Source of the DNA: Capniomyces stellatus
Taxonomy: Eukaryota; Kickxellomycota; Harpellomycetes; Harpellales; Legeriomycetaceae
Assembly (NCBI GenBank): GCA_001661515.1
Contig: LUVW01000039.1
Location: 375,898-439,897, forward strand
Length of the DNA stretch: 64,000 nt
Direction: 5' to 3'
The translations under genes and the position numbers were made by a program. The notes beneath the pieces are model-generated. The model did no database searches, was not told where the DNA came from, and was given only the letters and a program-made list of their open reading frames with translations. Shown here piece by piece: positions 22,497 through 33,000 of this stretch. How positions within the stretch are numbered: position 1 is the stretch's first letter; every line of letters begins with the position of its first letter.

Positions 22497-23957
22497 GCAA
22501 AAGCATCAAGTTTTCTTGTTTACAGCATTTAACCACCATTAAAACCAATAGTAAATTGGGTTTGGACAAAAGGGTGGTGGTTTAGCATACAAGCTGACTT
22601 GTGTTTTGGCGCTTCGAAGCGAGATTCGCGGACTTTTGTATAAAATACAGCGCTGTCACTGCTAGTAACCAAAATATATTTTACACAACCCATGTAGACT
22701 GTAAGCAATAAAAACCTCGTAAATGTTTCAATAAAATAAACCTCCCTCCTTAGATAAAAAAAATGCCTTAGATATTACCAATGCCAATTCCAAACCTTGA
22801 ATTGTTTTTGTACTGTTTGGTCACGCCGCTTTCTATGATTTGAAATTCCAGATATTTGACCAATGCCCAATTAAAACATCATTTTAGATTTCAAGTTGCT
22901 TGGTCAGTCCAATTACACCATTGAAAGCCCCAACGTGCCAAAAACATTTACGAATTTAGGAAGCAAAAACAAAAAGCAAAGTCGGTTCTATCAAAGGTTA
23001 CTTTCACTAATTCTAATTCAAATGTTTGTTGAGTCTAGTTTAGTCCAGTTAATAATGTCAACTAAATGTCAACCACTAGCTGGTACCCATCTCAATTAAA
23101 TGTTTTCCCGTCCATTCTGGTTAACATTCTTCAAGAATAGTTTGAGCATGACTTTGAGGTTGAGGGAGAAAAAGGAAAAAAAAAAAGTTGAAATAGCTTT
23201 TGTTGTGTTTTGCCAATAATAGCAATCTAAGGGCTTGGCCTGATTTGCGCAAGTCATTTGACGAATCACCGACCAATACCAAGCAATTTTAACCGAACTT
23301 GATTTTCAAATTTATTACACATCTAGTTTTAATTATAGGCAATCAAGTTGGTAAGGTTTTTCTGCTCTTTACTTTTTTTTTTTTATTGTTGAGGTTTTTA
23401 TTTTGCCATTTTAATATTACATTATGTATTACTCAAGTCTAATCCTGATTTGTAGAAAATAATAAAGACAAGTGGTTGAAAGTTGCAAAGTCAGAGTGTG
23501 TAGATGGAGGTAAATGCCTATTACACCAATACTGTTTAGGCAGCTTTGCATCCTTGAATCTAAATGGCTTCAGTGTTATTTATAACCGTTACTTTCTTTA
23601 TTACCCATTTTTATTTTATTACTGTTAATTATCCGTTACTTTGTAAAAATAAAAATAAAAAGAATGCATTTGAAAAGGCTGGTTAAAATTAAAGAGTTGG
23701 ATCTCCATCAAGGGCAAAAAGCAAAATTCCGTATCTAGATACGTTGAACACTTTTTTTTCCCTTCACTTCATTTTCAAACCAAGCAGATAAATAGTCAAA
23801 GCAGTCAACCAACCAAGTGGTTTAAAATAGTTTTCTTTTTCAATTTTCTCTCTTTTTTTTTATGCACAAAGTGGGCTGGACATGATATTAGTAAAAGTAA
23901 CGATTCAAAATTTCTGAATTTGACTTTCTAATTTGCAAGAATAAGAGTAAACAAATA
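22497..23957. other. Intergenic, RING 3 / RING 4
   Basis: About 1.5 kb of AT-rich sequence with T and A homopolymers (about 23374-23383, 23853-23861). No exon, RNA gene or repeat recognised. Confidence 0.5.
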
Positions 23958-24890
23958 ATGAGAATTACCAGTTCTAAACGCAACTCAGAGCAGATTATTA
24001 CTGGAAGTATAGCCAAAAGAGCGGGCGCAGAGCAAGCCCAAAGAACAGACGAACCCAGCAGAGAGCTGAAGGTTGCCACGGTAGACAAAACTATTGCGTT
24101 TTCTGCTACTTTTGCCGACCCAGCTTCGAATATTCAATCAAGCGTAGTAGGTACATATACCAAAACACAGAGCCATGTACCTTTTAGCAGTCCAATAAGC
24201 GTGGCTAGCGCGTTGTATGTTGAGAGTCAGGATCCTGGTTTAGAATCCAAAAGCGAAGAACCTGATTCGACATATTCAGCACTCTCGATAGTCTTTTTGA
24301 CGTTCATTGGAGTGGGGCTGATGTTGCGTTTTATGATCAGAATGGTGAAATCGATGCTGGAAAATTATAGCAAAAAAAGGCTGGAGCTGCTGAAAAAGGC
24401 GCAGATGGAGCTGCTAGAGTTGGAGCGTAATGACGTTGACAGAGTTGACCAGCAGATACAAAACAGACACCAGCAGCGACAGGAAATTGTTGTGGTGCAC
24501 CGGCAAGCAAGGGACGAAATGCGATACCAGGAGGAGCTAGAGAATGCGTTGCCGAAATACGCAATGCCTGACGATGTTGATGAAGGGTTTTTGACACTTT
24601 CAGAGATCGAAAAGTTTCCAATAACTCAGTACAATCCGTTGGAAAACACGCATCTGGACTACTCTGCTAATAATGGAGAAACACAGATAAAAAGCAGCCG
24701 TCCATCTGTGGAAATTGTCATTGACAATGTCTGCAAAGTGTGCTTTAAAGACATGGTGCTGATGGAGGTGATCAGAAAAATCCCTTGCAACCATTCTTTC
24801 CATTTGGACTGCTTGAAAAACCACCTGACAAACAGCTCAAAAAACTGTCCGATTTGTAATATCGACCTAAAGTACGAAGCCAATTTATGA
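23958..24890 (+). CDS. Membrane-anchored RING-H2 protein 4 (long form)
   Basis: 310 residues in one exon. About 105 N-terminal residues of Ser/Thr-rich sequence precede a membrane span (SALSIVFLTFIGVGLMLRF). A long charged helix follows (about residues 128-195, KKRLELLKKAQMELLELERN onward), predicted coiled coil. Then ALPKYAMPDD, LTLSEIEKFPITQYNP, a variable Ser/Asn loop, and the finger CKVC ... KIPCNHSFHLDC ... KNCPIC, ending NIDLKYEANL. All eight RING-H2 ligands are present. It is the longest member of the local family; the extra N-terminus is probably lumenal or extracellular if the finger is cytosolic. Confidence 0.85.
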   Translation: MRITSSKRNSEQIITGSIAKRAGAEQAQRTDEPSRELKVATVDKTIAFSATFADPASNIQSSVVGTYTKTQSHVPFSSPISVASALYVESQDPGLESKSEEPDSTYSALSIVFLTFIGVGLMLRFMIRMVKSMLENYSKKRLELLKKAQMELLELERNDVDRVDQQIQNRHQQRQEIVVVHRQARDEMRYQEELENALPKYAMPDDVDEGFLTLSEIEKFPITQYNPLENTHLDYSANNGETQIKSSRPSVEIVIDNVCKVCFKDMVLMEVIRKIPCNHSFHLDCLKNHLTNSSKNCPICNIDLKYEANL

Positions 24891-26084
24891 GATATTGGTT
24901 TGAACTATCCATCCCACCATCACCTCCTTCACAAACATGCGCAATCCTATCCACACCGCCACAAAAACATCTGTATTTATTTAGCACTTGTAGGGGGGGG
25001 GGGTGGGGGATTTAATCATTTTTTTCTTTATAACATATCTTTACTGCCTTTACCACTTGTATTATTTAGTTTAGAACTTGCACATGTTTACTATTTATAT
25101 TAATTTTACTATATATATTATTTTCATTGAGACTGGATAGGATTGGACTGAGTTTGGATTAGAATAAATTAGACTAGATTTTATTTTATAGAATTAGTCG
25201 CCTTTGCGGCAGTAAACAATGTATGCACTATCTCACTCGACTGGGCTTGCCTTGTGCGCGAGTCCCATTGATTTATGCACACAAAGTGCAAGTGTTAGCA
25301 AAAGAGTTTGCAAGCATTCGTATTACTTGGGCATGATGATCAAGTAGCTTTGGTTGCTAATATTTAAACTCGTTTACTTTTCTTTTGCTTTTTTGGCGAT
25401 AAATTTGTAAAACCTTTAATTTATTATTAGCTGCTAGTTTTACGAGTGGAACTGAGAGATTTGATGCACTCTTTTATTCTCTCTAAATTCCAGTGTTACC
25501 CTCAGTCAATACTCCGTTTTAGTTGGTTGAATTTGTAGATTTGGCTTTGGTTTTTAAAGCGTGACGATTTATAATCAAAGGACATGGAATTCAAGACTTT
25601 CCAATAAATGTTTATCTTCCAATTAAGTTGACGTTTGAAATAAAAAAAGTTCACTTGCTTTTTCTATTGTTTAGATTATTCTGGGGTTTAAGATTCTTTA
25701 ATTCATTTGATACTGCTAGTTTAAAGTAAAACTCGAAACTAAAAATAAAAAAAATAAATTTTTTGTTACTATTTGGCTTGGCTTGGCTTTATTTTATTTT
25801 TTTTACTTTCCGTTTCTACTTTTGCATGTTCCATATTTCGGAATAGGATTGATTGATTATTGCTTAAAGACGACTGCTTGGTTAGGTTTGGATAAAAAAA
25901 ACTCTTGGCTATAAATTAACTAAAAAATCCAGTTCTGATTGTATTTGTATAATAAAACACTCATAAACACAATATTTCATCAATACTGTCTTTCCAAAGT
26001 TCAACACAGGAGTAACACTATAACTCTCAGCTAGACAACTCTCGAGTCATATACCAAAGAAGTAGAAGAAGAACGATTTAGATA
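24891..26084. other. Intergenic, RING 4 / RING 5
   Basis: AT-rich, with a G-run at about 24993-25008. I looked at the GC-richer patch 25200-25300 on both strands and found no sustained frame or tRNA fold. Confidence 0.45.
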
Positions 26085-26561
26085 ATGTCGTCTGTAATAA
26101 TATTTTTAGTGTTTATTGTTGTGGCGCTGTTAATCATCAAGAGATTCAAGAACATTAAACGCCCAGCGGCAGAAACAAACGAGATTCCGATCCACAGCTA
26201 CCAGGAAAGACACATAGACAACAACGAGGATGTACTTCCAAAATACACTTTGCCTGATGAGTACAGCCAGTACTTTTTAACTAAGTCAGAGTTGGAAAAG
26301 TATCCTGTGGTCAGGTACATACCAGCGCAGAACGCCGAGACACTAGAGTTGTCCAACCAGAGCGGTTTGGGGGTGCCGAACGGAGATATTTGTAGAATTT
26401 GCAATAGTAATATATATTCACTAGACTATATTAGAAGGTTACCATGTAGTCACGCATTTCATCTATCTTGTCTTGACAACTATTTGCAGTTCAAATCTAA
26501 AGAGTGTCTAGTTTGCAACATTGACTTGAAGTATGAGGCAAACTATTCCCATGTAAACTAA
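26085..26561 (+). CDS. Membrane-anchored RING-H2 protein 5 (short form)
   Basis: 158 residues in one exon. The membrane segment is at the extreme N-terminus (SSVIIFLVFIVVALLIIKRF), so the protein is a signal-anchor type. Then VLPKYTLPDE, LTKSELEKYPVVRYIP, a short loop with SGLGVPNGD, and the finger CRIC ... RLPCSHAFHLSC ... ECLVC, ending NIDLKYEAN plus YSHVN. This is the minimal architecture of the family: anchor, LPKY motif, E(L/I)EK motif, RING-H2, conserved tail. It lacks the coiled coil seen in members 3 and 4. Likely an E3 ligase; substrate unknown. Confidence 0.85.
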   Translation: MSSVIIFLVFIVVALLIIKRFKNIKRPAAETNEIPIHSYQERHIDNNEDVLPKYTLPDEYSQYFLTKSELEKYPVVRYIPAQNAETLELSNQSGLGVPNGDICRICNSNIYSLDYIRRLPCSHAFHLSCLDNYLQFKSKECLVCNIDLKYEANYSHVN

Positions 26562-27099
26562 ATAAACACGCAAACAAAAATATGAATATGCTAAAAGTAA
26601 TCAGCGTTGCCCAATTTACAAATGATATCACTGGTTATGTTACCCAAATGTTATACAACATCAAGCCTTATGTCTGGAAAGTAAACACTAAAAGAAGATA
26701 TCGTGGAAAAGTAAAGTCTAATGTATAAAGATATCGTAAAGCGAGAAAAAGATGAAAGTATAAAGGATTCAACAGGCCAATTGAAAGCAAGAATTTAGTT
26801 GATTCTATTTCAAAAAAAAAAAAAAAAAAAAAAAAATTACATTTTTTAGCTCTTGTAAAAGTTGTAGTTTCAAGTTGAAGTTTCCAGCAGATACTAGATA
26901 ACACTGATAAGTTGGTTGGATTGCTTTTTTTTTTTAAAATCACAAGAGCTATTTTTATTGTTATTTTTTGAAGATAAATGAATGTAGAAAAGTATAAGAG
27001 TAGAAATAGATACTTTAGTTGGCTGCTTTTTACAGGACAGCAGGAATTGATAAAACAGAAACGAGCAAAGTAACGCCAGGAGAAATAGAAATAAAAACA
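26562..27099. other. Intergenic with a 25-base poly(A) run
   Basis: Between RING 5 and the DDB1-like gene. The A25 run is at 26812-26836 and a T10 run at about 26926. No coding exon seen. It is presumably the promoter of the downstream gene. Confidence 0.55.
26812..26836. repeat. Poly(A) run, 25 bases
   Basis: Uninterrupted A25 downstream of RING gene 5. No retroelement body or target-site duplication is visible around it, so it is a simple homopolymer. Confidence 0.95.
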
Positions 27100-30000
27100 A
27101 TGGGCGACGAAGAGGAATATTATTACAGCAACAGTGAGTTAGAGTCAGAATGTGGGGATGAGATTACTTATGAGGAATGGATTAAGACAAAAGGATACGA
27201 TGATTTAAGCAAAGACGACAAGTACGATGGAGGCTTGGGCACTAGCGGGGACGGTCGATATAAACACGAGTCGAATGGCTACGATGAGTACGAACTGCCA
27301 AAAAATACAGGGTACGGAAGGGAATGGGAGCAGAGCGACATTGACGAAAAGCTGAAGGAGAATAGAGCGTTTGAAGAGTACATGAAGAATAGGGTGACAC
27401 TAGGGAAACTGGGATGGGAAATGGATGAAACGGCCCCAAGAGTGAATTTGTTTGCGCAAAAAAGGATAGAAAGCAAAGCGATCAAAAAGAGTATTCTGGG
27501 GAGGTTTCGCTTCAAGGACAGAGAAGATGTGGTGTTTGTCAAAGAGGATTGCTTGGAGTTATACGAGGTTGGCGAGAATGGCGAGCTATTGTTTATTACA
27601 AAGCAAATATCAAGCAAAGGGATTAATGATGCGGAGGTGATTTGGACTGAGGGCTTTGTGGAAAAAGAGGCTAATGAGAGTAAAGAAGAGAGGCAGGAGG
27701 GAATTGAGAAAGAAAAGGAGGTTGAGATTGGAGAGAGGGAATTGGATGGCAAAAGAGATTCGATTGTTTGTATTAGTGATGAAGGGGATTTATTGATTGT
27801 GGTTGTAGAGGAAGTGTGGAGTAGAGGGGTGTTTAGGGGTGAGGATAAGGAAGGCGAGGATGGGGATGAGCTGCAGTGTAGGTGGGTATTCAAGCAAATA
27901 TTCAAGGATCCGATACTGCCAGGGGGTAAAGAGTTTCAGCATAAGAGGCGAAAAGTGGTTGTTGGACAAAAAGACCAGGCGTTGGCGGTGTGTTCGTGGC
28001 ACAATAAGCTTGAGATAATATTTTTGAAAAAGGGCTGGCAGGAGTTGGCTAGGCAGAAGAAAAGGATATATGAGTCAGTGACGAGTTTTGATACAGGGGG
28101 AACAGTGAGCGATATGGCGTTTCTAGCCAGTAAGAGTGACAGCAAAGTGACGGGTAGATCGCACGTGTCTTTGCTGGCATCGGTTCATCACGAGTCGAAG
28201 GCGGTGATGGGGGCGGGGTGGAGTGGATTTAGCGGGAATGCGAGTTTGCAGTTGTATGAAGGGGTTAGGGACATTGGTGGGGTAACGGGGTGTATGATGA
28301 AGCTTGCAGGAAGACTGCCATTGCCACGAGATGTGATTCCGTTGGTTGTTGTTCCACTGTTTGTGATAGGAGAAAGCGCGCTGGTGTTCACAGCAGACGA
28401 GGTAATGTATGTGCAAGCCATCCAGGTGATTTGCGGGGATGTAAAGTTCTACAAGGTAGGTGTGTATGGCCGAATTTACACGTGGGAACAAAGTAGATTG
28501 AATGCTGTAGAAGACATGGTTGAAGATGCGGTTGAGAATGCAGTTGGAGACGCGGTTGAGGGTGTAGTTGAGACTGTAAGCGGTGGATTGGGCGAGGTAA
28601 AGAACAAGGATGTGGGCCAAACGGAAGAATGCAGCAAATTGGGCAATGGTTTGGGAAAGGAAAAGGGCTTAGAGGCCAGGGTGGGAAGAGTGCGAGGCAG
28701 AAATACACGGAGGTCAGAGGGACTGAAAAGGTGGTGGGAAACAGCAGCGACGCAGCCCAGCTTAGCCAGTACAGCAACTGGAAATGCGAGTAAAGGCAAG
28801 TCAAGTTCAGCCCCTGACACAAGCCCCATAATAGAAGATAAGAATGATGGTATGGTGGAAAGCTGCAATGGTAAAAGTGGAAATGCAGCAAAGGGTAAAA
28901 GCAAGAAAGATCTGGCAAGTAGAGTGGTTTATAGCAGGAAAGAAAAGGCAGTGGTTAATGTGGGCACAGTGACAGGCTGGGCGATGTCGAGTTTGAGGAA
29001 GCGGAGTGGGTTGATTGGGCAGAGCAGTTTAATTCGGTACCGAGATAGGCTTTATGTAGGCACGGAGGGAGGATACTTGCTGCTGATTGACGTGACGGCT
29101 GAGCCAAAGATCGAGGTGTCAGTGGTGCAGCCAAGAGGAGCAGCTGGAGTTTACAATAGGTACGCTAGTAATGGAGGTGGAGATGACGGAGTAAAGGGAG
29201 GAGATCGCTCGAACGAAAATTGCCAGCTGATGGGGTCGTGTTCATCGGCCATAACAGTGATTGACCAAATTGAGTCGAAACTGGTTCTTAAAGACCTGTT
29301 TGTTTCCGAGGCAGAAAATGGAGCTGATTCGGGGTTGGGACTGGGATTGGGATTGGAGCTGGATAGCAGAAAAAGTGCAGGCGAAATAGTGAGCAAAAGA
29401 GTGCTGGATGAAATAGATGTGGTGTCGGATTTGGTGTTTGTGGGGGGCGATGGAAGCGACCATGCATTGGTATCAGTGGTTCAAAACAAAGATCAGCTTG
29501 AACGGCCTGGTTTAGAGCTGAGCAGTAGCGGGTCTAATTTAGCAGGGGTGGTGTTGATAGAAAGGTCGATTAGCGAGGGGACAGGCAGTGGTAAGGAGGA
29601 GAGGAGGGTGCGGATGGAACTGGAGCTGGATGAAAAGTACACCCAAACGGTTATTTTGAATAGTTGGAGGCTTGAAAAGTTCCACATTCTGAGCAGCATT
29701 TGTTTGTCGCCACCAACTAAAGGCAAAGATGCCAGTGTAAATATAAAGAAAAAGGGCAGCACAAGTGGTCAACGTGTAGACTCACCAACCTGTACGAGCT
29801 ATCTGATGGAGCCGAGTTCGCAGTGGGCACCGCTGTTGGATTGGGACGTCATTGAGCCAGCCAGAGGTGTTTCAGAAGCGTTTTTGAGCAGCGAGGATTT
29901 GAGTCGTGTTTTGGAGAGTAAGGGGATGGGTCAAGAGGACATTGGGGCTGGTTTTGGCATTGATTCGGCTGCTGGGGGGCCAGGGATGGGTGTAAATATT

Positions 30001-33000
30001 GGAGAGATAAACGAAGGAGCGGTGATTTGTGGAACCTCAAACTTGACATTTGAGAGTCTAAAGCCAATAGCCAAGAGCAGAATGGCGGGGGTTGGAGCTG
30101 GAAGGAGCGGGGGTGCGGGAGATGGCGATGAGAGTGGAAGCGGCAGCGATGGCAGCAGCAGCAATGCAAGTGGTGCTGGTATAGGCCGTGGTGGTGGGGA
30201 GGCGGAGTACAACACCGGGGGGAGTCGAGGAGCAAGTGGAGGCGGATGTGGGTCAATTAGACAGATGCAGGTAGGATGTGGAGTGCGGTTGGAGCCAATA
30301 AACTATTCGGCCAGCAAGAAACGGATGCAGGTGGGTGATTTGATCGAGTCAAACAGGATGTTTTCGCTGAATGCGCGTACAGTTGATGGGAGCAATGAGG
30401 GTTCAGAACTTGCAAGTGTAGTTCTCGTTTCTACCGGCAATACGACAAGGCTGATAGTTGAAGGTTCAGCACAGGTTGGTGCGCGTAAAGAGGGAGGTTT
30501 GGGGTCCAGTGAGGTGATACTGGAAGGGTACACGAGCCTGGACGAGTTTTTGGCCAGATCAGCTACGGTTTATGCGTGTATGGTGGGCCAGGGCTGTTGG
30601 GTGATTGTCCAGCCCAAAGCGGTGTATTTGGCCAGAGTTGTGTACCAGGCAAACACAAACACGATGGCTTACAGGGCATGTGAGGTGTTTGACTTGGACA
30701 AAAGTCTGTGCTTTGGAGCAAACAGCAGGACCTGCAAAATCACCAACGCATCGGCAATTGTGTCATCTAGCGGCGTCAAGGGCAGTGCAGGCGAAGGGGA
30801 GGCAGCGGTGCTTTTGGTTGTTTCGGTGTCTGGTAACAGCCAGCATGCGGGGCCTGGAGAGAAAAGGAGTTCAGACAAAGTTCTGGTGTTCAGACTGGGC
30901 AGCAAACATGATTTGGCGGGTTCAGGAAATCTGAGGCCAGCCAAGGTGATTGAGGCTAGCAGTGCAGTGTTTGAATACGAAAGGCAGGGTGCAGTTACAT
31001 GCATTGATACCTTTTCTACGGGCACGAAGAGCGGTGCTGATACTGTTGGGTTTGGAGTTGGCTGGTTTGGCGGAACTGTTGACTTGTTTGCGATTTCTGC
31101 TGAAGCGGGCAAGAGTGCTTGTGCGGTTGCCAAGACCTGTGAGATTGACTTGGATGTTTGGAGTTCTTGTTACTTGGACAAGGCCATTAGGCCAAGAATA
31201 AACCCAAAATCAAAGCTAACAGCAGCCGAGTCCAATGGGGCTCCCGGGCGAGCAACCTACAGCCAAGTGGTTGGAACACCAGCTATTCCAAACTCAATCA
31301 GACTGATGCCAGGTTGGTCAAGTAGCTCTGCAAAGGATGCAGAGAAAGAGGGGTGGACTTTGCTAGTTGGAATGCGCGATGGCTGTTTACTGAGCTACAA
31401 GCTGACCCGGGTTGGTGGAGAGCTGAGCAGCTGGCCAACTTACTCTCCATTTATCCGGGTGGGAACAATGCCGGTCCAGATTGTGCAGGCCAGCCAGGCC
31501 AACAGAGGCATGGCAATACTAGTTTCCAACAAGAGCTACCGGCTCAGAATGGACGTTGACGGGATGTTTGTTTTGCACGTGTTGGTTGCCAGGTTGACGG
31601 GGGCTTACAATTATCTTAGACTGATTGTGCCTAAGTTTGACAATCAACACAGCGGTTTGGCTGGAAGCAGCAACAAAATCGGTCGTTTTGTGTCGCTGTC
31701 GTGCTTGGGGTCACTAGCCAACGCCACAGTTTACTTGGCAGAGTGTCCGATTATCCAGGCAATATCGCCGCTGAACTTTGCACCAAAACGGCTATTGTAC
31801 GACCGATCAAGCAGGCTGCTGGTCTCTGTTGGGCGCGAACTTGTGGCGGGGAGCAGCGGTTACGGTGGGAACGGCAGCAACAACAACGGCAGCAGCAGCG
31901 TCAGTGGGCTTATGGGGCTCAAGCTGGTTGACCCTGGCAGTGGACGCCTGGTTGACGAGATGTTTTTGCTGCCCGACGAGGTTGTCAACGCAGTGGTGCT
32001 GTGGGATATCAAGCCAAGTCAAAGCAGCGGTGCGGGAGCTGGTGCGGGGAAGAAAATGTACCACTATGTGATTGTAGGGACGAGCACAAAGGCGTCGCGG
32101 ATCTCGTCAAACGGGCGCATAATAGTGTACAGAATCAAGAGCACCGCCAATCATAGCCACAAACACAATCACAAAAACAGCCACTTTCACAACTACAAGC
32201 TCAAGTTTGTCTGGCAAATGAACACAGACCTGCCAGTAGTTGCTCTAGAGCCGCTTGGGACCTCTGGGTACATAGCAATAGCCAACGGCACACACCTGTC
32301 TGTTTGCAGGCTTGACACAGCGCTCAAGACCTGGCTTACTTGTGCAAAGTACACCAATAGGTGGCCCATTTCGCACATAAAAGCCTACACGTACCCAGAC
32401 TTTGGCCACGCCGACCAGAACATTGGCCTTGGTGGGTATGGTGATGTTGAGGGGCTGCCTTGGCTGCTTTCGGCGTGTTCTTTGCGAGAGGCCTTGCACA
32501 CCTTTGTGTTTTACCCACCCCACTCGGGCTCCAGTTCTCAGCTGCTGAATCAGTTCCCAACGCTCCAGCTGTACCCGCAGCCCGAGTGTGCTGAGGAGGC
32601 CAGTTTGGCTGGGGGGGATAGCAGCGTGACCCAGGAAGTTGGCAGCGACCACGTGCTGTCACTGTTTGACGACTCAAACGTGCTTAGTTTTTTGGATTTA
32701 GGCGCCGAGTTGGCCCAGGCTGAACGCGAGGACATCCACAACCAGCAGCTGTACCAGAGGTACCTCCAGCAGCCGCGGCCAGCCGTGCTTACGCCAGACC
32801 AGATCCAGGATGCAATAAGAAGAAGGTATCCTTCAAACGCAAACAACCAGCTGCTGGCTGTCAGGGGCGAGCAGCAGGGCCAAGATTCCGACGCGCGCAG
32901 AGCAATGCTTGAGAACTGTTGTAAGCTCGAGTGGCTCAACACTGCAAAGTCAGGCACGTCAACGTTCATGTCTGCTTTCCTCGGGTCTCGCGTCGTTGCT

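Noticed and set aside
25200..25300. GC-richer patch suspected of being a tRNA gene
   Set aside because: No A-box/B-box pair and no cloverleaf stem could be matched on either strand.
28388..28918. 176-codon minus-strand frame and neighbours inside the DDB1-like gene
   Set aside because: Antisense shadow created by the G-rich coding strand.
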